34,455 bases of DNA from Candidatus Kapaibacterium sp. Its GTDB lineage: Bacteria > Bacteroidota > Ignavibacteria > Palsa-1295. This document shows, one piece after another, positions 8,723 through 17,452 of this stretch (within the stretch, counting starts at the first letter, position 1; each line of letters opens with the position of its first letter). The stretch lies in NCBI GenBank assembly GCA_017882165.1, contig JADGPZ010000014.1:1-34455 (forward strand), read 5' to 3'. The notes under the pieces are model-generated. The model was not told the DNA's origin, ran no database searches, and saw only the letters and a list, made by a program, of their open reading frames with translations. Made by a program: the position numbers and the translations under genes.

Positions 8723-10336
8723 CTACTGTGCTCGTTCTGGCCGCATGGCTGGAAAGAGCACGACGTCGCGGATAGATTCTTCGCCAGTCATCATCATGGT
8801 GAGGCGGTCCACGCCGAATCCGAGTCCGGCCATCGGCGGCATCCCATATTCCTGTGCGCGCAAGAAATCCTCGTCGAGCACCATCGCTTCTTCATCGCCC
8901 TTCGAGCGCAAGCGCGATTGCTCCTCGAATCGTGCGCGCTGATCGAGCGGATCGTTCAGCTCGCTGAACGCATTCGCAAGCTCCTGGCCGTTCACGTACA
9001 GCTCGAACCGCTCGACGAGTCCAGGCTTCGTGGGATGCTTCTTCGCCAGCGGCGACATCGAGAGCGGATAATCGGTGATGAATGTCGGCTCGATCAAATG
9101 GTGCTCGATCTTGGCCGAGAATATTTCGTCGATGATCTTTCCAGCACCGTCCGAGGGTTCGAGTCTGATCTCGAGTTGCTTCGCAGTCGCCCGAAGTTCA
9201 TCCTCGTTCATCTCGCTGACATCCACACCGGCATATTGCTTAATTGAATCGTACATCGAAAGCCGGCGGAATGGCGGCGTGAAATTCAGAACTGAGGTGT
9301 CCGGTTGCGAAACCTGCGTTGAGCCGCCCGTCACCTCACGGGCAATCTCCGCGAGCATCTCTTCGGTGAATGTCATCATCCACTCGTAGTCCTTGTAGGC
9401 AACGTAGATTTCGGCCATCGTGAACTCAGGGCTGTGGTTCTTGTCCATCCCCTCGTTCCGAAAATCCTTCGCAATCTCATACACGCCCTCGGCCAGACCG
9501 CCAACGATCAATCGCTTGAGATACAACTCATCGGCAATACGCAAGAAAAGATCGAAATTGAGCGCATTGTGGTGCGTGACGAACGGCCGCGCATACGCGC
9601 CACCATAAATTGGCTGTAGCACCGGAGTCTCGACTTCAAGATAACCACGCGAATCAAAATATCTGCGGATCGTGGAAATAATCTTTGCGCGTGTCCGAAA
9701 CGTCTTGCGAATCTCCGCATTGACGATGAGATCGACATAGCGCTGCCGGTAGCGAAGTTCTTTGTCGGAGAACGCGGCGTACCGAATTGTCTCTCCAGTC
9801 AATGGATCGGTCTCCTCTTTGACCACCGGCAGCGGACGAATTGCCTTTGCAAGAATCTCGAATGATGTGGCGTGCAGCGTAACCTCGCCTGTCCGAGTGC
9901 GGAACATGAAGCCGCTCACGCCAACGATGTCACCAAGATCGAGGAATCGCAAGAGGTCGTACCGCTCTCCAAGATCGTTGGTCTTGAAGTAAAGCTGGAT
10001 CTTGCCGTACTCGTCCTGAATGTGGATGAAACTGGCTTTACCCATCCGACGGATGCCCATGATGCGGCCCGCAACCGAAACGGTCGGGTGTGCATCCGGT
10101 GCATTCTCATCGAAGAGCGCCATCGCTTCGAATGAGAGGTGCGTGCGGTCGAACGAAGTCTGCGCGAACGGATCGACTCCGAGCTTGCGAAGTTCTTCGA
10201 GCGAACTGCGGCGCTCGCGCTCCTGATCGGTAAGGGCGTCGGGGTTAGCGCCCACGCTGAGCTCGGCTTCGGCGTTGTGGCGCAGCGCGTCCTTGATCTC
10301 TTCCGCGTGCTCTGTGGGCGGGGTATGAATGGTCAT
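8723..10336 (-). CDS. lysS: Lysine--tRNA ligase, class II
   Basis: 537 aa. Charges tRNA-Lys with lysine in the cytoplasm. An anticodon-binding OB fold lies at about residues 86-165 (VSVAGRIMGIRRMGKASF). The class II catalytic core follows with motif 1 around RYFDSRGYLEVETPVL (225-240), motif 2 FRNEGMDKNHSPEFTMAE (292-309) and motif 3 GLGFGVDRLTMMMTG near the C-terminus. The N-terminal ~40 residues (acidic, Ala/Glu-rich) are longer than in E. coli LysS. A ~12-residue insert precedes the DKELRYRQRYVDL segment. Start ATG 10336 is supported by an AGGAGG at 10340-10345, three bases before it, the best Shine-Dalgarno match in the window. It lies 60 nt downstream of the VWA gene and 34 nt upstream of argD on the same strand. 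Confidence 0.97.
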   Translation of the reverse strand: MTIHTPPTEHAEEIKDALRHNAEAELSVGANPDALTDQERERRSSLEELRKLGVDPFAQTSFDRTHLSFEAMALFDENAPDAHPTVSVAGRIMGIRRMGKASFIHIQDEYGKIQLYFKTNDLGERYDLLRFLDLGDIVGVSGFMFRTRTGEVTLHATSFEILAKAIRPLPVVKEETDPLTGETIRYAAFSDKELRYRQRYVDLIVNAEIRKTFRTRAKIISTIRRYFDSRGYLEVETPVLQPIYGGAYARPFVTHHNALNFDLFLRIADELYLKRLIVGGLAEGVYEIAKDFRNEGMDKNHSPEFTMAEIYVAYKDYEWMMTFTEEMLAEIAREVTGGSTQVSQPDTSVLNFTPPFRRLSMYDSIKQYAGVDVSEMNEDELRATAKQLEIRLEPSDGAGKIIDEIFSAKIEHHLIEPTFITDYPLSMSPLAKKHPTKPGLVERFELYVNGQELANAFSELNDPLDQRARFEEQSRLRSKGDEEAMVLDEDFLRAQEYGMPPMAGLGFGVDRLTMMMTGEESIRDVVLFPAMRPERAQ

Positions 10337-10339
10337 GGC

Positions 10340-10345
10340 CCTCCT
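10340..10345 (-). promoter_or_regulatory. Shine-Dalgarno site of lysS
   Basis: AGGAGG on the minus strand, separated by GCC from the ATG at 10336. It is notable because most genes here have no recognisable ribosome-binding site, as is common in Bacteroidota. The spacing is shorter than the usual 5-9 nt. Confidence 0.6.
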
Positions 10346-10396
10346 AACACACGGCGGCGAGTTGGGGGTTCGGGATGTAAGGTAGAGCCCAAGAAA

Positions 10397-11317
10397 TCAA
10401 TGAAAACCACTACTCGGCCCGAGTGAGGGAAAGCGATAGGTTACATGATACTCCCGCGTGAGCGAAAGTCCGATCTTTCGGAGCTGCGAGCGAAGAGAGG
10501 AGAGGCCATCAGCAACAAAGAGCTTGCCGCCGGTATGACGCGCAAGCCACTGGAGGCGGTTATCGGCTTCGGTGCGGAAGTTGATCGCGAAGAGCCGCAG
10601 ATGTTCCACCGACAGGAGTTCTTTGAGCGTTTCGATTGAAGTCCGGCTGGCATTGTCATCACCATCGGTAATGACGAGGAGTACATCCGAGCGGGCAGCG
10701 TCCCGATGCATGGACCTTCTCTCGTGGATATTCGTGGCCGCAGCCGCGATTGCGTCATAGAGCGGCGTGTATTGTGTGCGAATCGTATCATAGAAATGCC
10801 AGAATGCGCGAAGGGGAGCGAGACTATCCCGGAAGCCACTCTGGGCAATGAAGACCGAGGCGCGTCGCGTGTAGAGATGGTTCTCCGTCCTTGCCGCATT
10901 GTCGAACGTCACGACCTGCGCGCTGACGCCGGGCGGAAGTCCGGCGATCATGGAATCGCAATACTTCGTGAGCGAGTCATAGGCATGGAACATCGAGCCG
11001 GAGTTATCGAGCACGAAGCTGAGCGCCAGGTGACTTTTGTATTTTGCGCCAATCGAATCGACGGAAAGCACTTCGGCAACACGGTCGCGGCCGCTGACAA
11101 CAAGATCCGTGACGCCCAGCGCCTTTGCACCCGGCATTGCACCGTCGATCTCAATCCATGCCTCATTCCAGTTCGTGCTGTCCGTGCAGAGGAGAGCGAA
11201 CGATGAATCTTTGAGCGCAATCGAAATCGGCTGGGCCGTAACGAGTAACGAGTGATGAGTAACGAGTAAAATTACTAGTATTCCGGCTCGCACCCAGTGC
11301 CTTATCTCGTTACTCAT
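10397..11317 (-). CDS. Secreted von Willebrand factor A domain protein
   Basis: About 306 aa. A short N-terminal hydrophobic segment (RAGILVILLVTHHSLLVTAQ) looks like a signal peptide. It is followed by a ~60-residue beta-rich stretch and a VWA domain from about residue 95. The metal-ion-dependent adhesion site is complete: DNSGS (105-109), Thr in QYTPLYDAI (~185) and Asp in VITDGDDN (~219). VWA domains bind protein ligands through a divalent cation, so an extracytoplasmic binding or scaffold role is likely; the partner is unknown. ATG 11317 is preferred, with GTG 11320 immediately upstream. The start and the signal peptide lie inside an inverted heptamer repeat (11238-11332), so the hydrophobic core is partly encoded by the repeat. 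The upstream LytM gene stops ~21 nt away, suggesting co-transcription. No T9SS sorting domain is visible at the C-terminus. Confidence 0.85.
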   Translation of the reverse strand: MSNEIRHWVRAGILVILLVTHHSLLVTAQPISIALKDSSFALLCTDSTNWNEAWIEIDGAMPGAKALGVTDLVVSGRDRVAEVLSVDSIGAKYKSHLALSFVLDNSGSMFHAYDSLTKYCDSMIAGLPPGVSAQVVTFDNAARTENHLYTRRASVFIAQSGFRDSLAPLRAFWHFYDTIRTQYTPLYDAIAAAATNIHERRSMHRDAARSDVLLVITDGDDNASRTSIETLKELLSVEHLRLFAINFRTEADNRLQWLARHTGGKLFVADGLSSLRSQLRKIGLSLTREYHVTYRFPSLGPSSGFH

Positions 11318-11332
11318 CACTCGTTACTCATC
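11238..11332. repeat. Inverted 7-nt-phased repeat over the VWA gene start
   Basis: On the plus strand the left arm (11240-11266) and the reverse complement of the right arm (11306-11332) match at 25 of 27 positions. Both are built from alternating heptamers GATGAGT and AACGAGT. A 39-nt spacer separates them. The right arm fills the gap after the LytM stop and includes the GTG/ATG start of the VWA gene. The left arm encodes LLVTHHSLLVT of its signal peptide. Confidence 0.85.
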
Positions 11333-11338
11333 CACTCA

Positions 11339-12592
11339 CTACTTGAGCCATCCGAGCGGATTCTGCTTAGCGCGGCCTTTCCAGACTTCGAAGTGCAGCA
11401 CCGGGCCGTTCTCCTCGTTGGCGCCGCTCCGACCGATTGCTTGCCCTGCCCGCACCCGCTCGCCGGCGTGGACGCTGGCCGCTGCAAGATCGGCATAGAC
11501 CGTGTGCAATCCGCTCGAATGCTTGACGACCACGATCGTCCCGTAACTTGGCAGCGAAGAGACGAGCGAGGTCACGCCATCGGCCGCCGCGAGGACGGAC
11601 GAGCCGTTTGACGCGGCAATATCGATGCCGAGGTTCATCGTGATCGTGTTTAGCTCCGTATTGCGGTGCTCGCCGAAGCCTTGCACGATGTGGTGCGAGG
11701 ATGATGGCCAATTGAGCGAGTGCGGGCCATGCGCCGGACCAGCTACAACTTCTTCTTCTGGAACAGCCTTGTGAGATTTCCGGGCCTTGCGAGTCGCTCG
11801 TTCCTCGCGCGAAACCAGGTTCGCGATCATCGCTTCGAGCTTATTCGCGCTGGCGCGCCGTTCAGCGAGCAGTTTTCGAAGGCGCTCCTTGTTCGCTTGA
11901 ATTTGCTTTAGCTGCTTGGCTTCCTCGGCTTTGCGCTGCTCGATTGTCTGCGCCTCCGAGGTCCGCTTGCCGATTGCCTGATGTTCGGAAGCAATGGAGC
12001 CGGCAAGCTGCGTGCTCGATTCACCCAGCGCAGCCTTCATCGAATCGAGTTGCGTGCCGGTTGCTCGGTGGGCGCGGCCAATGGCCTGCGCGTAATACCG
12101 CATTCGAAGTGAGGAGTCTTCACGTTCCGGCATCAGCAGGTATTGGCTCTCGTCATGTTCTTGAAGAGAACCCGACTCGTAGAGATAGCGCACGCCACGG
12201 GCATACGCGCTTTTCATCTGATCGAGCTTGATCGCCGTGTGCGTCAATTCCGTATCCACCTCCGATTTTTGTTCGGTGAGCGCGTCGGCCTCCGCCTTGA
12301 GCCGTTGGATGGTCTGTTGAAGCTGCCGGGAGCGAGCATCGAAGACCTTCAGGTGCTTCTTCGATTGCACCTCTCGCGCCTCATGATCGCGCAATTCCTT
12401 CTCGTATTTGGCGATTTCAGCCCTAATGCGGGCCAGTTCTTTGTTTGCTTGGGCGGCTTGTTGGGGAGCGTGTTTCGCGGGTTTGGCCTTGTGATGAGGC
12501 TTCCGGCGCGCAATGGTTGGCTCGGCCAAACTGGCGAGAACCATCAGAACGCCAGCGAGGGCGGCGAGTGTTACAATCGTGACTTTGTTCAA
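11339..12592 (-). CDS. EnvC-like LytM/M23-domain protein with coiled coils (probably catalytically inactive)
   Basis: 417 aa, periplasmic. Signal peptide MNKVTIVTLAALAGVLMVLASLA, a basic His/Lys-rich linker (residues ~29-48), then a long coiled coil (~48-265), and a C-terminal LytM domain (~295-417). This is the EnvC/murein-hydrolase-activator layout. In active M23 enzymes the zinc site is HxxxD plus the second His of HxH. Here the first position is Asn (MNLGID), the Asp is kept, the catalytic YxHL His is Asp (VYADL) and HxH is VLH. The protein is therefore probably an amidase activator rather than a hydrolase, as known for EnvC, which would act with FtsEX in septal wall splitting. The TTG at 12592 is taken as start because it precedes the signal peptide. 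It opens the run LytM, VWA, lysS, argD. Confidence 0.88.
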   Translation of the reverse strand: MNKVTIVTLAALAGVLMVLASLAEPTIARRKPHHKAKPAKHAPQQAAQANKELARIRAEIAKYEKELRDHEAREVQSKKHLKVFDARSRQLQQTIQRLKAEADALTEQKSEVDTELTHTAIKLDQMKSAYARGVRYLYESGSLQEHDESQYLLMPEREDSSLRMRYYAQAIGRAHRATGTQLDSMKAALGESSTQLAGSIASEHQAIGKRTSEAQTIEQRKAEEAKQLKQIQANKERLRKLLAERRASANKLEAMIANLVSREERATRKARKSHKAVPEEEVVAGPAHGPHSLNWPSSSHHIVQGFGEHRNTELNTITMNLGIDIAASNGSSVLAAADGVTSLVSSLPSYGTIVVVKHSSGLHTVYADLAAASVHAGERVRAGQAIGRSGANEENGPVLHFEVWKGRAKQNPLGWLK

Positions 12593-12701
12593 CCTTCGGC
12601 GTTCATCAATGAGTCAAGGAGCCTGCGCAATGCAGGACTGACACGGTAATGTACCAAATACCCACCATCCCTAACGCACGCAACGCGGAAGTTGTGTCAC
12701 G

Positions 12702-15700
12702 ATGACCGCTTGGCGTAAGATCGGATTGATGGCACTCCTCGGCGTGATGATCGCAGCCGGGAGTTCGGCTCACGCCCAGCAAGCAAATACCTGGAAGCGC
12801 ATCTCGGATTTTGGCCGGTCCATCGGGTGCGGATTCTTCTTCGATAAGGATCACGGCCTCGTCGGCTCCGGTGTACGATGGGCGCAGGACTACGCAGGGC
12901 CGCATTGCTTCATCTACAAAACGACCGATGGCGGCGCCACCTGGACTCCGTCTGTTGTACCCCTATTGATCAACGGCGCGGTCAGTTCGATCTGGATGCA
13001 GGACACGCTCGTCGGATATGCGAGTATCTTCCCATCCGCGCTCTACGATGCTGGAGCCACATTCGGCGGATCGTCGCTCTGGAAGACGACCGATGGCGGC
13101 AACACCTGGTTCGATCCATTCGCGCTCGATCATGTGATCACAAGTGTCTACGGGCAGAATGGACTCATCGTCTTTACAATGTGGGACAATTGGCAGTTCA
13201 AGAACATCACACCACCGAATCTGAGTGGTGCCGCCTACTCCACCGATGGCGGCGCGACATGGACCAGCGCCTTCCGGCGATGTAATGGCATCGCTTTTTC
13301 CGACAGCCTCAATGGGGTGGTCACGGAAATGAACCCAAATATCGGCGGGAGTAATTTCTGGTGTACGTTCGATGCCGGCCGTTCGTGGCAGCAGACGGCA
13401 TCGCAATACGAATCCTGGTCGGTCTATAGTCCGCCCGGATCGCGCACCTACTTCTGCGCAAACGAGTCCCAGATTAATGTTCCGCACCAATCCATCAACT
13501 GGTCCACCGATGGAGGCCTGACGTGGCGGGAGCGATACCAATTTGGATCTATGCGATTCACTGGTACGATTGCGGGCAAAGGGAGCACGCTTTATATCCA
13601 AACGGATACGAGTCGCTACCTCTATAGTAATGATAGCCTTCCGACTCCGATACAGAGTTATGGTCTCTTCCGCTCGGACGATCTCGGGGCGAGTTGGCAC
13701 TATATCCACGGTCCATCGAACAGCCGCGACACGCGATTCTGCGTCACCGGTTGTTCCGGCGAAGTCGTCTATGCCTTCGATGCGTACGGCGGTGTGTGGA
13801 AGACGACCGATGGTGGCGACAGCACGCTGGTCGGCGGAAATCCCCGGGACGCAAGCTTTATTCTGAGCACCGACACGATCGTTTGGACGCCAGATCCCTG
13901 CGGCGATTCACTCTCATTCCTTGCTACGTCCTCCTCGTGTGTTCCAATGATCCTCGATTCCGCCGCGTGTCTTCGCGGCGATATGCGGTGGCCGGCCGAT
14001 AGCGCGTTACCCATCGCTCTGGCGCAGAACGACAGCGCCCGCATCGCAATGCGCTACGATCCATTCCACATGGCGAACGACACGTCGCTGGTCCGCGTGT
14101 ATGGTCATTCCGGTGCGCATCCAATTACACGCGATCTCCGTCTCTTCATCAGCAACAATTTCGCCGAGGGCGTCACCCTGACACGAGATTCGAGCACGAT
14201 GCGAATTCCCGGTTGCAGCGTCGGTGAGGATACGATCGGAATCGGCAGCTTTGGTTGCGGCAGTTTGGTCGTCGATTCCATCATTATTCCTTCCGAAGAA
14301 GTGACTGTCTCGAATCATTTCCCGGATACTGTACTGGGAAAGAGCCTTTACTTGCTTCGTTTTTATTTTGCTCCCGACAGCGTCGGTCTTCACGTGCTGC
14401 CTGCGCGTGTTTATGCCCATGCCGGGCGAAGACGGTACGACACAACGATCACAGTGACCGCAGAAGCCATCGCCACACCACCAACTTTCGTGTTCGACAG
14501 CGCTTTTCTCACTTACGCTACCAAGTATTGCGTCCCGCAGACGAAGGCGATTGAGATCACGACGAGTGGCTGCGACACGATCACAATCGATTCCGTTGCC
14601 ACTTCAAATGTCGCGTTCCAAGTGGAGCACGTGCCTGACACCGTATTGAGTTCAACACGAGATTCGATTCGGATCGTCTTCGGTCCCGACACTATCGGAA
14701 ACGTAGGCGCTACGCTCCACGTATTCGGTCACACGAGAAAGCAATCCGTTGATACGATCATTACTCTTGTCGGAATCAACGCGGGGCACCCAGAGGCGCT
14801 TACGCTTACGCGCCCCGCGCTCGCGCTGCAATCCACAGCGTGCAAAACGGTGCTCGACAGCCTCGTGCTCAGCAATCAGTGCTGTGAGTTACTATATATA
14901 GATTCCATCGTCGCGCCACCTCCGCTGACGCTCATATTCGATACAACGCGGTTCCCGATGGCGAGCAATGATTCGCTGAGGCTCTTGGTGCAATTCATTC
15001 CGCAGGATAGCACCGACCAGTTGCTGCCGGTGCGGCTCGTCATGCACACCTCCAAGCGGAAGGTTGATACCACGCTCTGGGTCACCGTCTCCAACCACAT
15101 TCCGGCGAATCCACTTTTGCTTTCGACCGATTCCATTCGGCTCTTCACAAAGTATTGCCAGCCGATCTCGACGCAACTCGGAATTGCGAACGAGGGCTGC
15201 AATTCAATGACGATCGACTCTCTCATACTCGTGGGCGATACGCGGCAGGAGTTCCACACGACGCTCTCGACTATGTCGATCGCTTCACAAGGCTCGGCCA
15301 CCGGAAACATTCTTTTCCTGTCGGATACTTCTGGATTGCGAGCGCTCCAAATGCATCTCTATCTCCATGAGGGAGCGAAAGCCCGCGATACCGTGATCCC
15401 ACTCCGAGCATCGAACCACACAGCGCCCGAGCCATATCTCGCAACGGTGCCCAGTCGCTCGGCCGGCGCAGTCGTGCGGATTCCTGTGATGCTCCGCCCT
15501 ACGCTCGACACCTTCACGCTCTTTAGCTACGTTTTCCACCTGCGTCACAATACCGATCTGCTGACGCCCTTCGCGCTCGACTTTACCGGCACCTGCTCGC
15601 AGTTTGTGACAGGCGACACGCTGACGCTGGAGCCGGGTTCGGGCATGTCCGTTCGCGTGCATCTTTCAAACCCGATCACGAGTCTCTCGCGTTTGGACCT

Positions 15701-16154
15701 GCCGCTCGTGTATGTGCTGGACAGCGTCCGGCTGGCGGCAGACACGATCACGACTATCACGATCGACTCCTTCGCGACCGATGTTGAGCCACAGGTCGTC
15801 GCGTGTAGCATTCCGGGCACGACATTCGCGCTTGCACCGGCCTGCGGGAATCCGATGATGCTCGACCTGCTCCGCTCGAAACCGTTGTTGTTTGACATCA
15901 CTGGAATAAGCCCGAATCCATCCGGCAGCGCGAAGACGTGGAAGCTGGATTACATTCTCCGTCAGGCGCCGAACGACCTTTCCGTTACGCTCTATGACTC
16001 GCGCGGCGAGCAAGTGTATCGCTCCGCCATTACACCGAGCAGCGCCGGCAGCCAATCTGTTAATGTGCCAGTGCCGGTTGCCGAAGGCGATTACTTCCTC
16101 GTGCTCGCCAGCGCAACCGAACGCACCGCACGCAAACTGACCGTCCGGAATTAA
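12702..16154 (+). CDS. Giant secreted YCF48 propeller protein with five Cys-paired Ig-like repeats and T9SS domain
   Basis: 1150 aa with signal peptide MTAWRKIGLMALLGVMIAAGSSAHA. Residues ~27-385 are a YCF48/BNR propeller (TTDGGATWTPS, TTDGGNTWFD, STDGGATWTS, STDGGLTWRE, SDDLGASWHY, TTDGGDSTLV) closely related to the protein at 4397. Residues ~390-905 hold five tandem ~100-residue ASPM/Hydin-like beta-sandwich units, each opening with a Cys pair spaced by 12-13 residues (for example YCVPQTKAIEITTSGC and YCQPISTQLGIANEGC), followed by IDSI/IDSL. A cohesin-like domain (~915-1055), a linker with LAPACGNPMMLDLL and ITGISPNPSGS, and a T9SS sorting domain ending in VAEGDYFLVLASATE follow. The gene diverges from the LytM operon (109 nt between starts). 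It is predicted to be a long surface stalk or secreted adhesin-like protein; ligand unknown. Confidence 0.9.
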   Translation: MTAWRKIGLMALLGVMIAAGSSAHAQQANTWKRISDFGRSIGCGFFFDKDHGLVGSGVRWAQDYAGPHCFIYKTTDGGATWTPSVVPLLINGAVSSIWMQDTLVGYASIFPSALYDAGATFGGSSLWKTTDGGNTWFDPFALDHVITSVYGQNGLIVFTMWDNWQFKNITPPNLSGAAYSTDGGATWTSAFRRCNGIAFSDSLNGVVTEMNPNIGGSNFWCTFDAGRSWQQTASQYESWSVYSPPGSRTYFCANESQINVPHQSINWSTDGGLTWRERYQFGSMRFTGTIAGKGSTLYIQTDTSRYLYSNDSLPTPIQSYGLFRSDDLGASWHYIHGPSNSRDTRFCVTGCSGEVVYAFDAYGGVWKTTDGGDSTLVGGNPRDASFILSTDTIVWTPDPCGDSLSFLATSSSCVPMILDSAACLRGDMRWPADSALPIALAQNDSARIAMRYDPFHMANDTSLVRVYGHSGAHPITRDLRLFISNNFAEGVTLTRDSSTMRIPGCSVGEDTIGIGSFGCGSLVVDSIIIPSEEVTVSNHFPDTVLGKSLYLLRFYFAPDSVGLHVLPARVYAHAGRRRYDTTITVTAEAIATPPTFVFDSAFLTYATKYCVPQTKAIEITTSGCDTITIDSVATSNVAFQVEHVPDTVLSSTRDSIRIVFGPDTIGNVGATLHVFGHTRKQSVDTIITLVGINAGHPEALTLTRPALALQSTACKTVLDSLVLSNQCCELLYIDSIVAPPPLTLIFDTTRFPMASNDSLRLLVQFIPQDSTDQLLPVRLVMHTSKRKVDTTLWVTVSNHIPANPLLLSTDSIRLFTKYCQPISTQLGIANEGCNSMTIDSLILVGDTRQEFHTTLSTMSIASQGSATGNILFLSDTSGLRALQMHLYLHEGAKARDTVIPLRASNHTAPEPYLATVPSRSAGAVVRIPVMLRPTLDTFTLFSYVFHLRHNTDLLTPFALDFTGTCSQFVTGDTLTLEPGSGMSVRVHLSNPITSLSRLDLPLVYVLDSVRLAADTITTITIDSFATDVEPQVVACSIPGTTFALAPACGNPMMLDLLRSKPLLFDITGISPNPSGSAKTWKLDYILRQAPNDLSVTLYDSRGEQVYRSAITPSSAGSQSVNVPVPVAEGDYFLVLASATERTARKLTVRN
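13899..15415 (+). repeat. Five tandem ~300-bp protein-coding repeats (Cys-paired Ig-like units)
   Basis: Units begin at about 13899, 14200, 14515, 14830 and 15145 within the 1150-aa protein. Each encodes C-x(12 or 13)-C, then a strand with IDS, and later a beta strand with D-T or V-D-T preceding the next unit (RRYDTTITVTAEA, KQSVDTIITLVGI, RKVDTTLWVTVS). The unit 1 pair is DPCGDSL and SSCVP. DNA identity between units is low, so they are old or diverging repeats recognisable only at protein level. Confidence 0.7.
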
Positions 16155-16167
16155 TGTGGATGATCGC

Positions 16168-17232
16168 TCATCCACTCGGCATGAGCTTCATGAGCAGCAT
16201 CTCCATCAGGAGTTCGTCGTTGGTGTGGCCTCGGCGGGACATTTCTTCGGCCTGGACGATGGCACTCGTGGCCGCATCCAAGCGCTCGCGCGAGTAGCGG
16301 CGGGCGGCGGCGATTGTATCCTTCACGAAGTAGGCCGCGCCGCCATAGAGCCCCAGTGCTTCGGCGATGGCTTGCTCGCTTTTGCGTTCGGCGGCGAGTT
16401 CGCGCGCGAGCGTGAGTTGCTCGAAATACCGCGCCAGCATGATGAGCACGAAGGTGCGCTGGTCCTTACCGGTCCGCAGAATGCGGAGCAGAATCGTGGC
16501 CGCCTGTTCTCGGTTCGCCGTTCCAATTGCTTTCGTGAGTTCGAAGACGCTTCGCTCGCGGGATGCGCCGGTCATGGCCTCGACGTCTTTGGAAGTGATC
16601 TCGTCGCGCTCGCCGGCGTAAGTGGCAAGCTTATCGAGTTCGCTTGCCAGCGTGCCAAGCCCAATGCCAAGCTGCGCAACCATCAGCCGCGCCGCTTCGG
16701 CTCCAATTTTCTTCTTGTGCATTGTGGCGCGCGACCGGACCCACTCGGTAGCCTCGGCATCCTTCAGCACTGCGAACTCAACGACTTCGGCTTTTGCAGC
16801 CAGCTCCTTGAACGGGGATTGATTCTTCGCGCCGAACTTCTCCATGTCGAATATCAGGACGCAGTCCTGGTTTGGATGTTCGAGATATGAGAGCAGGGGA
16901 TCAACGGTGCCGTTGGCCTTCTTCTTGCTTCGTGCGGCAGGCTGGCCTGCGGGTTTCGCTCGCAAAAGTTTTTCGGCCTCGCGGACGATCACGACTCGTC
17001 GCTCGGCCATCATCGGGTAGCCCGACGCCATGGTAACGACGTCCGGCAAGGTGGTATCCGAGCCGTAGAGCTGATCGAAGTTAAACGAGCGGGTTGCCTC
17101 ATCCGGCACGAGCGTTTGCGCGGCAAGGTGCAGCAGCTCGCTCCGTAGGAATTCCTCTTCCCCATAGAAAACATAGACCGGCGCCACCTTTCCGGTGCGC
17201 CACGCTTTCAGGATGTTCTCGGTCGATCCCAT
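16168..17232 (-). CDS. holA: DNA polymerase III subunit delta
   Basis: 354 aa from ATG 17232, the usual length of HolA. Delta opens the sliding clamp in the clamp-loader complex during replication. The N-terminal part has PVYVFYGEEEFLRSE, the hallmark of the family (normally LxGxExxL), followed by SFNFDQLYGSD, a MASGYPMMAERRVVIVREAEKL segment read here as the clamp-binding region, and an internal Lys-rich insert (ARSKKKANG). The lid/collar region has ELDKLATYAGERDEITSKDVE and FELTKAIG. The frame stays open to a TTG at 17280, but the ATG at 17232 sits just before the conserved block and is preferred. The gene converges with the giant propeller gene (13 nt between stops). Confidence 0.88.
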   Translation of the reverse strand: MGSTENILKAWRTGKVAPVYVFYGEEEFLRSELLHLAAQTLVPDEATRSFNFDQLYGSDTTLPDVVTMASGYPMMAERRVVIVREAEKLLRAKPAGQPAARSKKKANGTVDPLLSYLEHPNQDCVLIFDMEKFGAKNQSPFKELAAKAEVVEFAVLKDAEATEWVRSRATMHKKKIGAEAARLMVAQLGIGLGTLASELDKLATYAGERDEITSKDVEAMTGASRERSVFELTKAIGTANREQAATILLRILRTGKDQRTFVLIMLARYFEQLTLARELAAERKSEQAIAEALGLYGGAAYFVKDTIAAARRYSRERLDAATSAIVQAEEMSRRGHTNDELLMEMLLMKLMPSG

Positions 17233-17452
17233 GTAATGTTGCTCATCGTTGACGATTTTCCTTGCATCCCAACCAATCAATTCGTAGATTTGTGGCAGTC
17301 CCGATTACCGCTGAGCCAACGCCCTCGCAAAGTGGGCGATGGCTGAGGGGGAAAACGGGCCGATTTCAAGCGAAGCCGCCTTTAATTTATTAGTTTCGTA
17401 GGAAATAGTTGGACACGAATCGAGCGCGGCGCCGCGCGAATGAGATATTATT

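Noticed and set aside
11238-11332. CRISPR array at the heptamer repeats
   Set aside because: Units are 7 nt without unique spacers and the arms are inverted; no cas gene is near.
16156-16890. 244-aa open frame antisense to holA
   Set aside because: Mirror frame of a conserved replication gene; high GC makes such frames common.
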